From Caldilineaceae bacterium (GTDB lineage Bacteria; Chloroflexota; Anaerolineae; Caldilineales; Caldilineaceae), in assembly GCA_020845455.1 (NCBI GenBank), contig JADLFO010000291.1, forward strand, positions 1 to 52,446: a stretch of 52,446 bases of DNA. Reading direction: 5' to 3'. A program made the translations under genes and the position numbers. The notes under the pieces were generated by a model, which did no database searches, was not told the origin of the DNA, and worked only from the letters and a program-made list of their open reading frames with translations. Of the stretch, positions 25,535 to 38,672 are shown piece by piece (positions within the stretch are counted from its first letter, which is position 1; the number at the start of each line of letters is the position of its first letter).

Positions 25535-25619
25535 GACGAGTTGCACGAACAGACGTTCGGTTCCGCTGGATCCATGTTCCACTGGGTACATCTGGGGTTG
25601 ATACGGGGGGTATCTGACC

Positions 25620-28610
<2,991 letters not shown>

Positions 28611-28654
28611 AGGAATATTTACCGCAAAGAACGCAAAGGCCAGAGGGTGAGAAG

Positions 28655-28717
28655 AAAGCGTAGGTGCGGTTTTCCAACCATGTGCGCGCCGCCGGCGGCG
28701 CCGAAAACCGCACCTAC
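28655..28717 (+). repeat. REP-like hairpin, copy downstream of uvrA
   Basis: Arms GTAGGTGCGGTTTTC (28660-28674) and GAAAACCGCACCTAC (28703-28717) are perfect 15-bp complements around a 28-base GC-rich spacer that is itself partly palindromic. Its first arm matches the element at 25419-25460 in opposite orientation. It may also help stop uvrA transcription, though no T-run follows. Confidence 0.7.
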
Positions 28718-28840
28718 CATCGCACCAAGCCCTCTTGCAGGGGGCGTTGTTGTTGAGCCTCGGCGTCTTCAGCGCCGGGATCCGCACGGGCGCAGACCCA
28801 CATTCCCCATCCCAAGAGTCGTCAGCAGACAAGCAGTGGC

Positions 28841-28869
28841 TTGACCACAGTTCTCGCCTACAGTACAAT
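28841..28869 (+). promoter_or_regulatory. Promoter of acs (near-consensus sigma70)
   Basis: TTGACC (28841-28846), 17-base spacer, TACAAT (28864-28869): 5/6 matches at each hexamer. Transcription would begin near 28876, leaving a 160-base leader. Confidence 0.7.
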
Positions 28870-28877
28870 CGGCCTGT

Positions 28878-28980
28878 GCAGCACGCACATTCTTGTGATT
28901 CCGGCAGGGAATCGCGGGTGTGATCCTGTCTTGCGCCCACAGCGCCTCATCGCGCGCCGGCGACAAGACAGATGTGCTGC
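28878..28980 (+). promoter_or_regulatory. Structured 5' leader of acs
   Basis: Nested complementary arms: GCAGCAC (28878-28884) with GTGCTGC (28974-28980), and CTGTCTTG (28926-28933) with CAAGACAG (28964-28971). They lie between the promoter and the ribosome-binding site. I do not recognise a known riboswitch. Confidence 0.4.
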
Positions 28981-29037
28981 AAGCCGGCTCCCACGCTCCG
29001 TTATACGCTTGTATATGCGCCCCACAGGAGGAACAGC

Positions 29038-30951
<1,914 letters not shown>

Positions 30952-31000
30952 CCGCCGCGGCACAGCGGCTCGTCTCACGGTAGCCGACTAGCTCTTCCAC

Positions 31001-31040
31001 ATACGTCCGGCGAAGCGCGCGAGGCGTTCGCCGGACGTAT
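31001..31040 (+). other. 14-bp hairpin downstream of acs
   Basis: Arms 31001-31014 and 31027-31040 are perfectly complementary around a 12-base loop. No T-run follows, so termination may be partial, letting transcription reach malate synthase. The remaining 30952-31198 gap shows no gene. Confidence 0.6.
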
Positions 31041-31198
31041 ACTTGTCTGCTGGAACCGGCAGCGTCTGCGCGGACGCGGCGTCCTACAGAAGATCGGCTG
31101 AACTAGGACAGAACCGGCGGCCTGTATGCTGGGCGAAGCAACGCACTTCCGCCGGTTGGCGTTCCTGTTCCAGGCCACACAATTCAAAGGAGCAATCC

Positions 31199-32782
31199 AT
31201 GACAGTCCTAGTGCCCCCTGGCGTGGTGATCACGGGCGCGATGACCCCCGCCGTGCGCGAGGTCTTGACCGAGCCGGCGCTTGCCTTTGTGGCAGACCTG
31301 CACCGGCGTTTCAACCCGCGGCGGCAAGAGTTACTGGCGCGGCGGCACGCACGCCAACAAGCCCTGGACGCGGGCGAACAGCCCGGCTTTTTGGCCGAAA
31401 CCCAGGCCGTGCGCCAGGGCGACTGGTCGGTCGCCTCTGCCCCTGCCGATCTCGACGACCGCCGCGTCGAGATCACCGGCCCCACCGAGCGCAAGATGAT
31501 GATCAACGCACTCAACTCCGGGGCCAAAGTCTTTATGGCCGATTTTGAGGATGCGCTCTCCCCCACCTGGGAGAACGTGATCCAGGGGCAGATCAATTGC
31601 AGCGACGCCGTTCGCCGCACCATCGAGTTCCAGAATCCAGACGGGCGCGCCTACACGCTCAACGAGACTGTCGCCACGCTGCTGGTGCGCCCGCGCGGCT
31701 GGCATCTGGTCGAAAAGCATGTGCTGGTCGACGGCGCGGCCATCTCCGGCAGCCTCTTTGACTTTGGCCTCTATATGTTCCGCAACGCCAAGGAACTGCT
31801 GGCGCGCGACAGCGGCCCTTATTTCTATCTGCCCAAGCTCGAAAGCCACCTGGAAGCACGCTTGTGGAACGAGGTGTTTACCGATGCCCAACAGACGTTG
31901 GGCATCCCTCACGGCTCGATCCGCGCCACCGTGCTGATCGAGACCATCCTCGCCGCGCTGGAGATGGAGGAGATCCTCTATGAACTGCGCGACCACGCCG
32001 CCGGGCTGAACGCGGGCCGCTGGGACTATATCTTCAGCGCCATCAAGAAGTTTGCCAATCGCCAAGAGCTGATCCTGCCCGACCGCGGCCAGGTGACGAT
32101 GACCGTGCCCTTTATGCGCGCCTATACTGAACTGCTGGTGAGGACTTGCCACAAGCGCGGCGCTCATGCCATCGGCGGGATGGCGGCCTTTATCCCCAAC
32201 CGCCGCGACCCGGTGGTCACCGAGAACGCACTGGCCAAGGTGCGCGAGGACAAGGAGCGTGAATCGCGCGACGGCTGCGACGGCACATGGGTGGCGCACC
32301 CCGACCTGGTGCCGCTGGTCACCGAGATCTTTGACCAGGTGCTGGGCGACCGGCCCAACCAAAAGGACAAGCTGCGCGAGGACGTGCAGGTGAGCAGCGA
32401 CCGGATCATCGCCGTGGGCGTGCCCGGCGGGCAGATCACCGAAACGGGGGTGCGGCTCAACGTCAGCGTGGCGCTGCAATATCTCAACGCCTGGCTCAAC
32501 GGCAACGGCGCAGCCGCCATCAACAACCTAATGGAAGACGCGGCCACCGCCGAGATCTCGCGCTCGCAGCTTTGGCAGTGGGTCCGTCACGGGGCCAAGC
32601 TCGACGATGGCCGGCCCGTGACGCGCGACCTGTACAGCCGCATCCGCGAGGAGGAACTAGCCAAGTTGGGCGGCAGCAGCGCGCAGCGCTATGAGGAATC
32701 CGCCGAGTTGCTCGACAAACTGGTGCTCAGCGATGAGTTTGTCGAGTTCTTAACCTTCTTGGCCTACGAGTTGTTGGACTAG
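31199..32782 (+). CDS. aceB: Malate synthase A
   Basis: This 527-residue enzyme condenses glyoxylate with acetyl-CoA to malate. Length fits the A isoform. Family motifs include [20 protein letters not shown] (Mg-binding acidic residues), [12 protein letters not shown], the [20 protein letters not shown] region, and [22 protein letters not shown] with the metal-binding Glu. The segment [12 protein letters not shown] is also present, as is the C-terminal catalytic-Asp region [17 protein letters not shown]. The ATG at 31199 is preceded by AAAGGAG; an upstream in-frame start at 31043 only adds non-homologous sequence. No isocitrate lyase is seen here, so glyoxylate must come from another locus or pathway. 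Thiolase follows after 13 bases. Confidence 0.95.
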   Translation: MTVLVPPGVVITGAMTPAVREVLTEPALAFVADLHRRFNPRRQELLARRHARQQALDAGEQPGFLAETQAVRQGDWSVASAPADLDDRRVEITGPTERKMMINALNSGAKVFMADFEDALSPTWENVIQGQINCSDAVRRTIEFQNPDGRAYTLNETVATLLVRPRGWHLVEKHVLVDGAAISGSLFDFGLYMFRNAKELLARDSGPYFYLPKLESHLEARLWNEVFTDAQQTLGIPHGSIRATVLIETILAALEMEEILYELRDHAAGLNAGRWDYIFSAIKKFANRQELILPDRGQVTMTVPFMRAYTELLVRTCHKRGAHAIGGMAAFIPNRRDPVVTENALAKVREDKERESRDGCDGTWVAHPDLVPLVTEIFDQVLGDRPNQKDKLREDVQVSSDRIIAVGVPGGQITETGVRLNVSVALQYLNAWLNGNGAAAINNLMEDAATAEISRSQLWQWVRHGAKLDDGRPVTRDLYSRIREEELAKLGGSSAQRYEESAELLDKLVLSDEFVEFLTFLAYELLD

Positions 32783-32795
32783 AGAATCGACGACC

Positions 32796-33998
32796 ATGCC
32801 CGCAAGCGCTCCCACAAGCTATATCGTCAGCGCGGCGCGCACGCCTATCGGTAAGTTCGGCGGCGCGCTCATAGACCTCTCCCCGGTGGAGTTGGGCAGA
32901 CAGGCCATGCAGGCCGCGCTGGCCCGCGCCGGGGTCCAGGGCGGCGACCTCGACCTGGTGATCTGCGGCAATATCCTCAAACATGGCCACGGCCAACTGC
33001 TGCCGCGCCAGGCCGCGCTGGCCGCAGGCATTCCCGAAAGCGTGGATGCCTACGCCGTGGACATGCTCTGCTCGTCGGGCATGCTGGCGGTGATGAATGC
33101 CGACCAGACGATCCGCGCCGGCGACGCCGACCTGGTACTGGCGGGCGGCATCGAGTCGATGTCGCAGGCCGGGTTTATGCTCAGCCACAAGGCGCGCTGG
33201 GGGGTCAAGCTGCTGATGGACGGCCAGGCCGGGCTAAAGGATGTGCTGTTGGACGACGGGCTGCGCGACCCGATGACCGGCGAGTTGATGGGCGCAGAGG
33301 CCGACCGGCTGGCCCGTCTGCACGGCGTCAGCCGCCAGGAGCTAGACGGGGTAGCGGAGCTTTCGCAGCATCGCGCCGCCGCGGCAGCCGCTGCGGGCAA
33401 GTTCGACGCCGAGATCACGCCGCCGGCTGTGGGCCGCGGCAGCAAGCAGCGGACCGTTGTCCAAGATGAAGGGATCCGCGGCGACACGACGCAGGGCGGG
33501 CTGGCGGCGCTGCCACCGGCCTTTGGCGACGAGGGCGTGCTGACCGCGGGCAACTCCAGCCAGCTTTCCGACGGCGCGGCCATGCTGCTCTTGGCGAGCG
33601 AATCGGCGGTGCAGCGTTTGGGCCTCTCGCCGCTGGCGCGCATCCTGGGCAGCGCCTGGGCCGCGGTCACCCCCTGGCGTTTTGTGGAAGGGCCGATCCC
33701 CGCCATCCGCAAGCTGCTGCGCAAGACCGGGTTGGGGCTGGACGATATCGACCTATTTGAGAACAACGAAGCCTTTGCGCTCAACAATGTGCTGCTGCGC
33801 CGTGAACTGGAGATCCCCTATGAACAGGTGAATCTCTATGGCGGCGCGATCGCGCTGGGCCATCCGATCGGCGCGTCGGGCGCACGCATCTTGGTCACGC
33901 TGCTGCACGCGCTGCAGCAAGAAGATCGCCGCCGCGGCGTCGGCGCGCTCTGCCATGGCATGGGCGGCGGCACGGCGCTGGCTCTGGAGCGGATGTAG
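32796..33998 (+). CDS. Acetyl-CoA C-acetyltransferase (thiolase)
   Basis: The 400-residue enzyme is a biosynthetic- or degradative-type thiolase. The nucleophilic Cys92 lies in DMLCSSGM, the NEAFAL motif is present, and the GGAIALGHPIGASGARI motif carries His356. The C-terminal acid/base Cys386 sits in LCHGMGGG rather than the usual CIGGG or CNGGG. Thiolases interconvert two acetyl-CoA with acetoacetyl-CoA, or thiolyse beta-ketoacyl-CoA. Clustering with acetyl-CoA synthetase and malate synthase suggests a shared acetyl-CoA node, perhaps with storage-polymer or ketone turnover; this is inference. The gene starts 13 bases after aceB with a poor ribosome-binding site, so translational coupling is likely. 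Confidence 0.92.
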   Translation: MPASAPTSYIVSAARTPIGKFGGALIDLSPVELGRQAMQAALARAGVQGGDLDLVICGNILKHGHGQLLPRQAALAAGIPESVDAYAVDMLCSSGMLAVMNADQTIRAGDADLVLAGGIESMSQAGFMLSHKARWGVKLLMDGQAGLKDVLLDDGLRDPMTGELMGAEADRLARLHGVSRQELDGVAELSQHRAAAAAAAGKFDAEITPPAVGRGSKQRTVVQDEGIRGDTTQGGLAALPPAFGDEGVLTAGNSSQLSDGAAMLLLASESAVQRLGLSPLARILGSAWAAVTPWRFVEGPIPAIRKLLRKTGLGLDDIDLFENNEAFALNNVLLRRELEIPYEQVNLYGGAIALGHPIGASGARILVTLLHALQQEDRRRGVGALCHGMGGGTALALERM

Positions 33999-34038
33999 CT
34001 CCTCGATCACGCCGTCTGCTTGAGTCAGAGGGGGTTCC

Positions 34039-34236
34039 GTGCGCAGTGACCCACGCTTAAGGGAATACGACGAACAGCTTTATGCGGAGCGCGACCGTCT
34101 GGGGCGCGGAGAAGGGCGGCTTGAACTGGTCCGTACCCAGGAGCTGCTGGGCCGCTTCCTCCCGCCGCCCCCGGCCAAGATCATCGATCTCATATACTTT
34201 CCCTTGGATGACAGGGAACGCCCTAGAGGACTTTGA
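34039..34236 (+). pseudogene. 5' remnant of a SAM-dependent methyltransferase gene
   Basis: A GTG at 34039 opens a 65-codon frame. Its first 50 residues (RDRLGRGEGRLELVRTQELL, then GRFLPPPPAKIID) match the N-terminus of a common class I methyltransferase type, which normally continues with the glycine-rich SAM motif right after the ID. Here the sequence turns into unrelated residues after about 34197 and stops at 34236, immediately beside the end of rsfS. All catalytic parts are missing. It therefore looks like a deletion remnant. No full-length copy is present nearby. The identification rests on a short segment. Confidence 0.65.
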
Positions 34237-34600
34237 TCACCACGTTGGCCTTGGCCCACAACTCTTCGAGATCGTAGTAGTCGCGCGTCTCCTCGGTGAA
34301 GAGGTGGACGATCACATCCCCATAGTCAAGCAGAGTCCAACCGCTGCGGTTTTCGATGCCCTCGATGCCCAGCGGGCGGATGTTCTGCTTGAGCTTGAGT
34401 TGTTCCAGGAGATCGTTTTCAATGGCCTGGGCCTGGCGCTCGTTGTCTACGGTGGCGATTACAAAGTAATCGGCGATAGAGGTCTGCTCGCGCACGTCGA
34501 GCAGCAGAATGTCCGATGCTTGTTTTTCCTCGACCATGTCCACGATGGTGCGAGCTAGGGTGTTACTGTCCAGAAAATCCTCCTGTTGACCAGACTCCAC
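34223..34600 (-). CDS. rsfS: Ribosome silencing factor RsfS
   Basis: The core matches the RsfS/Iojap family: LARTIVDMVEEKQASDILLL, then EQTSIADYFVIATVDNERQ and the closing GWTLLDYGDVIVHLFTEETR with YYDLEELW. RsfS binds uL14 on the large subunit and blocks subunit joining in starvation. A GTG at 34600 gives 125 residues. A CTG at 34573 is preceded by CAGGAGG at ideal spacing and gives 116 residues, the family's usual size. No ATG fits: a far upstream ATG (34759) would read through the promoter and leader. I list the GTG but consider CTG initiation credible. The gene overlaps the methyltransferase remnant at its 3' end by 14 bases. Confidence 0.88.
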   Translation of the reverse strand: MESGQQEDFLDSNTLARTIVDMVEEKQASDILLLDVREQTSIADYFVIATVDNERQAQAIENDLLEQLKLKQNIRPLGIEGIENRSGWTLLDYGDVIVHLFTEETRDYYDLEELWAKANVVIKVL

Positions 34601-34626
34601 TCGGATTTCAGCCTGTAAAAGCGCAA

Positions 34627-34670
34627 TGCCACCGCGGCGTCCGCACAGAGATGCGGTTGCCCCGCGATGG
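34627..34670 (-). promoter_or_regulatory. Structured leader of rsfS
   Basis: On the minus strand CCATCGCGG pairs with CCGCGGTGG (one G-U), enclosing a smaller stem CCGCA/TGCGG. It lies between the predicted transcription start (about 34670) and the ribosome-binding site. Function unknown. Confidence 0.45.
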
Positions 34671-34676
34671 TAGCTC

Positions 34677-34705
34677 AGTCTAGCACAGGTGGGGGTGAAG
34701 CTCAA
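34677..34705 (-). promoter_or_regulatory. Promoter of rsfS (extended -10)
   Basis: Minus strand: TTGAGC (34700-34705), 17-base spacer ending TGTGC, TAGACT (34677-34682). This is the same architecture and identical -10 region as the dinG promoter. A second, weaker candidate lies upstream (TTGGTT-16-TATAAC, -10 at 34718-34723). Confidence 0.6.
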
Positions 34706-34752
34706 GGCCCATTTTTGGTTATAAACATTAATGGATTCTAACCAAAATGTGC

Positions 34753-34780
34753 TTTCCACAACTGATTTTCATGTTACACT
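34753..34780 (+). promoter_or_regulatory. Candidate promoter of the LysM-hydrolase gene
   Basis: TTTCCA (34753-34758), 16-base spacer, TACACT (34775-34780) with an upstream TG. It sits back-to-back with the rsfS promoters; leader to ATG 34841 is about 55 bases. Confidence 0.45.
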
Positions 34781-34840
34781 ATGCCGAACATAGCGTAGAC
34801 GAAATATCGCGCGGGCGGAAAGGAAAGCGACAGGAGACCG

Positions 34841-36145
34841 ATGAAGCGACAACTCACCATAGCCGCTCTACTGGCGCTCTGTGCGCTGGCCGGGCTGGCC
34901 GGGCTGACGCCCGCGACGTTGGCGCAGAGCCAAGCGCCCTGTGCGGCGGAAGCTATTGTCCAGCCGGGGGATACGCTGTCGACCGTGGCAACCAGCTATT
35001 TCGGCCAACCGGGTAGCTATACGGCCATCGTCGCCGCCACTAATGCCGCGGCCGTGGTCGATGCTTCCTACGCCACGATTGCCAATCCGGATATCTTGGC
35101 CGTGGGCTGGAAGCTCTGCATCCCCGCAACATCGGCGGCCGGGCCTGCGCTGCTCGCCACGCCGACGCCTGCTGCCACCCCCACGCCGGCAGGCACGCTC
35201 ACGCCCACCCCGACCCCACTCCCCGCCGACCGGCATCCGCTCGCCATTCTGCAGATGCGGCGCGAGCGCTATCCGGGCAGCGAGCTTGTCGTCGAACAGA
35301 CGCTGGACCCCGGCGTCAACTACAGCCGCGCCATCGTCTCCTACCAGTCCGAGGGCAACAAAATCTATGCGCTGCTGACCGTGCCCTTAGGCGAGAAGCC
35401 CGCCGGCGGCTGGCCGGTGGTGCTCTTCAACCATGGCTATATCCCGCCCGACCAATATCGCACAACCGAACGCTATATTGCCTATGTCGATGCCTTTGCA
35501 CGCAACGGCTATATCGTCCTGCGCTCCGACTATCGCGGGCACGGCTTTTCGGGAGGGGAGGCCAGCGGCGGCTATGGGACGCCGAATTACACGGTGGATG
35601 TGCTCAACGCCGTGAGTTCGATCAAACAGTACGCCGACGCCGACCCCAACCGCATCGGCATGTGGGGCCATTCGATGGGCGGGCAGATCACACTGCGCGC
35701 CATGGTGGTGACCGGCGACATCAAGGCCGGGGTGATCTGGGCCGGGGTGGTCGGCTCCTACCCCGACCTGCTGGAGAACTGGCGGCGACGTCCATCCACG
35801 ATCCCGCCGACGATTACCAGCCGGCAGCGGCGCTGGCGCGAGGAGTTGACCAGCCAGTACGGCTCGCCTGCCGAGAACCCGGAATTCTGGGCCATGATCT
35901 CGCCCAACAGCTATCTGGCCGATCTGTCGGGGCCGATCCAACTGCATCACGGCACGGCGGACAGCAGCGTGCCGGTAGAGTTCTCGACCACGCTGGAGAA
36001 CCAAATCGAGGCAGTGGGCGGCACAGTGGAACTCTATCTCTATGAAGGCGATGACCACAACATCGCCACGAACCTGGGCACGGCACTGACGCGGTCGGTG
36101 GAATTCTTTGACCGCTATGTAAAAAACGCGCCAGCTACCCCATAG
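34841..36145 (+). CDS. Secreted alpha/beta hydrolase with N-terminal LysM-like domain
   Basis: This is a 434-residue protein. A signal peptide (residues 1-29, ending ATLAQS) precedes a LysM-like module (about 40-95: VQPGDTLSTVATSYFGQPGSY to GWKLCIP). A Thr/Pro linker follows (TPTPAATPTPAGTLTPTPTP). The rest is an alpha/beta-hydrolase of the prolyl-oligopeptidase/dienelactone kind: nucleophile Ser278 in GHSMGG, Asp374 in GTADSSVP and His406 in GDDHNIA, with an oxyanion loop LFNHGYIPP. It probably acts outside the membrane, held to the wall by the LysM part. Substrate is unknown; esterase or peptidase are both possible. The ATG has AGGAGA 6 bases upstream. The next gene is another exported hydrolase 80 bases on, suggesting an operon. 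Confidence 0.87.
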   Translation: MKRQLTIAALLALCALAGLAGLTPATLAQSQAPCAAEAIVQPGDTLSTVATSYFGQPGSYTAIVAATNAAAVVDASYATIANPDILAVGWKLCIPATSAAGPALLATPTPAATPTPAGTLTPTPTPLPADRHPLAILQMRRERYPGSELVVEQTLDPGVNYSRAIVSYQSEGNKIYALLTVPLGEKPAGGWPVVLFNHGYIPPDQYRTTERYIAYVDAFARNGYIVLRSDYRGHGFSGGEASGGYGTPNYTVDVLNAVSSIKQYADADPNRIGMWGHSMGGQITLRAMVVTGDIKAGVIWAGVVGSYPDLLENWRRRPSTIPPTITSRQRRWREELTSQYGSPAENPEFWAMISPNSYLADLSGPIQLHHGTADSSVPVEFSTTLENQIEAVGGTVELYLYEGDDHNIATNLGTALTRSVEFFDRYVKNAPATP

Positions 36146-36225
36146 GCCATCTACTCCGGAGAACACCATCACCCGGCGCGCAAGTGGGACTGTGAGGGAC
36201 CGATAGCCACAAAAGGAGACCCCAG

Positions 36226-37203
36226 ATGAAAGAGTTCAACACGTTTCAGAAGTACTTCATCGAGGAATTCTACGACGACTACCGGGAAGGGCTGATCAGC
36301 CGGCGCACCTTTATCCGCCGCCTCGCCTTCATCACGGGCAGCATGACCTCAGTCGTGGCGGCGATGACGCTGGTGGGCTGCCGGCCCGCCGAGTTGCCTG
36401 CCATCACTGAACCGATGCCGGAACCGGAGACGCCGGTTTCGGCGGGAACAGTCCCCGCTAGCGACCTGCAGCCCGTTCCTGATGCCAAAAGCCCGCTTTC
36501 TGTGCCCGAAGGCGACCCCGACCTGGTGGCCGAAGAAGTGATCTATGCCGGCCAAGACGTGGAGATCATGGCCTATCTGGCGCGGCCTGCCGCCGGCAGC
36601 ATCAGCCCCGCGGTGCTGGTCTGCCATGAAAACCGCGGGCTGACGCCACACATCCGTGACGTGGCGCGGCGCTTTGCCAAGGAAGGGTATGTGGCGCTTG
36701 CGCCCGATCTGCTCTCGCGTGAGGGCGGCACGGCGACGCTCGACCGCGACGCCATCCCCGGCCTGCTCAGCAACGCCGCGCCGGAGCGACATGTGGCCGA
36801 CTTCCAGGCTGGCTACGACTATCTACAGGGGCTGGAGTTTGTGGACGGCGGGCGCATTGCCATGAACGGCTTCTGTTTTGGCGGCGGCGTCACCTGGCGC
36901 TGCGCCACGAGCATCGCCGGGTTAAAGGCGGCTGCGCCCTTCTACGGCCCCGCGCCCGGCTTGGACCAAGTACCCAACATCCAGGCCGCGGTCTTTGCCG
37001 TCTATGCGGGGCTGGACGAGCGCATCAATGCCGGCATCCCCGCCTTGGAAGAGGCGCTGAAGGCCGCAGGCGTGACCTATGAGATCAAAATCTATCCCGG
37101 CGTCAACCATGCGTTTCACAACGATACCGGCGAGCGCTATGACGAGACGCAGGCGCTGCAGGCCTGGAGCGATGTGCTGGGCTGGTTTGCGGCGCGTGTA
37201 TAA
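36226..37203 (+). CDS. Dienelactone hydrolase family protein with Tat-type lipoprotein signal
   Basis: The 325-residue protein has a long N-terminal region, then twin arginines in SRRTFIRRLAF (about residues 25-35). A hydrophobic stretch and a lipobox-like LVGC (Cys48) follow, indicating Tat export and possible lipidation. The hydrolase domain carries the dienelactone hydrolase triad: Cys217 in GFCFGGG, Asp264 in AGLDERI and His295 in NHAFHND, with a CHENRGLTPHIRDVARR segment upstream. Family members hydrolyse cyclic or activated esters; a Cys nucleophile fits true dienelactone hydrolase relatives. The ATG has AAGGAG upstream. The gene follows the LysM hydrolase and is closed by a clear terminator, so the two likely form one exported-hydrolase operon. 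Confidence 0.9.
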   Translation: MKEFNTFQKYFIEEFYDDYREGLISRRTFIRRLAFITGSMTSVVAAMTLVGCRPAELPAITEPMPEPETPVSAGTVPASDLQPVPDAKSPLSVPEGDPDLVAEEVIYAGQDVEIMAYLARPAAGSISPAVLVCHENRGLTPHIRDVARRFAKEGYVALAPDLLSREGGTATLDRDAIPGLLSNAAPERHVADFQAGYDYLQGLEFVDGGRIAMNGFCFGGGVTWRCATSIAGLKAAAPFYGPAPGLDQVPNIQAAVFAVYAGLDERINAGIPALEEALKAAGVTYEIKIYPGVNHAFHNDTGERYDETQALQAWSDVLGWFAARV

Positions 37204-37249
37204 ACGTGTAGCCCCTGAGAGATAGAAAGGAACGATCTAGTCCGATAGC

Positions 37250-37281
37250 TGTCATTCCGAGACTCCTGTCGAGGAATCTCT
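37250..37281. repeat. Short dispersed-type palindromic sequence
   Basis: TCATTCCGAG and CGAGGAATCTC face each other around a short core. From memory, sequences of this form recur in many bacterial genomes as intergenic palindromes. Only one copy is in this window, so repeat status is unproven here. Confidence 0.35.
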
Positions 37282-37330
37282 CCGGCTAGTGCGCCGCACG
37301 GCATAACATAAAGTTGGGTGCGTATCGGCG

Positions 37331-37360
37331 AGGGCCGCCTGCGTGGGCGGCCCTTCTTTT
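37331..37360 (+). terminator. Rho-independent terminator after the dienelactone hydrolase gene
   Basis: A 9-bp stem, AGGGCCGCC (37331-37339) with GGCGGCCCT (37346-37354), is followed by TCTTTT. It lies about 130 bases past the stop codon. Confidence 0.85.
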
Positions 37361-37383
37361 ACCCCACATGCCCGCCGCCGGAG

Positions 37384-38670
37384 CTACACATAGCGAAAAC
37401 GCCAGATGCCCAAGCCGAAGCAGAGCGCCGCTGCCGCCAGCAGCACCCCGATCTCCGGCAAGATATCCCCCCAGCCGCCGCCATAGAAGATCAGGTCGCG
37501 AAAGGCATCCATGGCCCAGGCCACCGGCGACAGATGGCCGATCCACTGCATAAAGCGCGGCACGATCTCCAGCGGCCACCAAGCCCCCCCCAGCGCGGCG
37601 AGGGTCAGCCCCAACAATTGCGCCATGACACCCGCCTGGCGTTCACTGCTCAACGACGGCGCAATGGCAAAGGTGAGTCCGGTGCAGCAGAGCACAAAGG
37701 CCGCCATCACCGGCAACAGCAACAAAGGCGCAGGCCCAAAGTCCAGCCCCACGGCAAGGCCCACGGCAAAGACAATCGCATACTGCAACATCCCCAAGGT
37801 AAAGTAGGTCAGTATCTTACTGCCCAGCACCTGGCTGCGCCTCACCGGCAGTGCGCCCAACCGCTGCAGCGTCCCGCGCTGGCGCTCCCGCTGCAGAAAG
37901 GCCATGCCGCCCAAGACCGTAAAGAGCACAAACATCGACGCCATGCCCGGCACCGCCTGGCCAAAGCCCTGGTCCGGCTGTGTGCGCTGCGCGCCGGTCG
38001 TCACAGTACGCACCACCGGCGGACGTTCAGCCCACAGCGCCGCGGTCTTGGTATAGATATCGGCCACAAACGCATCACGCCAGGGGGACGAGGCGCTATC
38101 CACCGCAGTCTGGGCGCTGATGCGCTCTAATACGGCGCTCGTCACGTCTGCCGTGAGCGATGCGCTGTTGACCCGCTGGACGGCTGTTTCGAGCGATTGG
38201 CGCACAGGGTCGGGCGCAGGGGGGTCTGTGGCGGAGTAAAAGTCAAGCGCGACCGGGGTCGCGCTTTCAAGCGCAGCGGTATAGCCGGCAGGGATCACAA
38301 TCAAAGCCGCGCTGTCGCCGTCGTGCACACGCGCCAGGCCGCCCTCCACATCGAGAGGCCGGTCTGCCGCCAAGTCGCAGCGCTCGTCCGCATCCTGGCC
38401 CGCATCCTGGTGCGCACCCTGATCGAACGGGCAGAGCAGCAGCGCCTCGTTCACCCGGCGCAGCGCGTCCAGCAACTGCCGGGAGCGCGGCCGGCCATCC
38501 AGGTTGACCACATCCACGCGCAACGTCGCTGGTTCGGCGGAGCCGCCGCTTATGGCAAAGCCGAAGAACAGCGTGAACAGGACCGGCAGCAGGGCCAGAC
38601 CCAACCAGTTGCCGGGCCGTGCAAAGAAGACGCGTAGATCGTGCCGGGTGATCGTAAGTGTGGCGCGCAT
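37384..38670 (-). CDS. ABC-2 type transporter permease (second subunit)
   Basis: The protein of about 428 residues has one N-terminal membrane helix (about 20-40), a long extracytoplasmic region (about 45-220) and five C-terminal helices from about residue 225. The helix-loop FLQRERQRGTLQRLGALPVRRSQVLGSK is the cytoplasmic coupling segment of ABC-2 permeases, close to the QRGTLQRL motif of the family. The extracytoplasmic part contains the VIPAGYTAALE segment typical of YhgE/Pip-like ABC-2 proteins. The preferred start is ATG 38670. A TTG at 38676 overlaps the upstream stop and is also possible. It is the third gene of an ATPase-permease-permease operon. Substrate (drug, lipid or polymer) cannot be told. 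Confidence 0.88.
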   Translation of the reverse strand: MRATLTITRHDLRVFFARPGNWLGLALLPVLFTLFFGFAISGGSAEPATLRVDVVNLDGRPRSRQLLDALRRVNEALLLCPFDQGAHQDAGQDADERCDLAADRPLDVEGGLARVHDGDSAALIVIPAGYTAALESATPVALDFYSATDPPAPDPVRQSLETAVQRVNSASLTADVTSAVLERISAQTAVDSASSPWRDAFVADIYTKTAALWAERPPVVRTVTTGAQRTQPDQGFGQAVPGMASMFVLFTVLGGMAFLQRERQRGTLQRLGALPVRRSQVLGSKILTYFTLGMLQYAIVFAVGLAVGLDFGPAPLLLLPVMAAFVLCCTGLTFAIAPSLSSERQAGVMAQLLGLTLAALGGAWWPLEIVPRFMQWIGHLSPVAWAMDAFRDLIFYGGGWGDILPEIGVLLAAAALCFGLGIWRFRYV

Positions 38671-38672
38671 CG

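Larger units (their letters stand above)
28611..29037. other. Intergenic region between uvrA and acs
   Basis: This 427-base region has no convincing gene. It contains the second REP-like element (28655-28717), the acs promoter (28841-28869) and a structured acs leader (28878-28980). A frame of about 60 codons inside it lacks a ribosome-binding site and codon bias. Confidence 0.7.

Noticed and set aside
28972..29037. Extended N-terminus of acetyl-CoA synthetase
   Set aside because: The extra 22 residues are unrelated to the family and would ignore the strong AGGAGG directly before ATG 29038.
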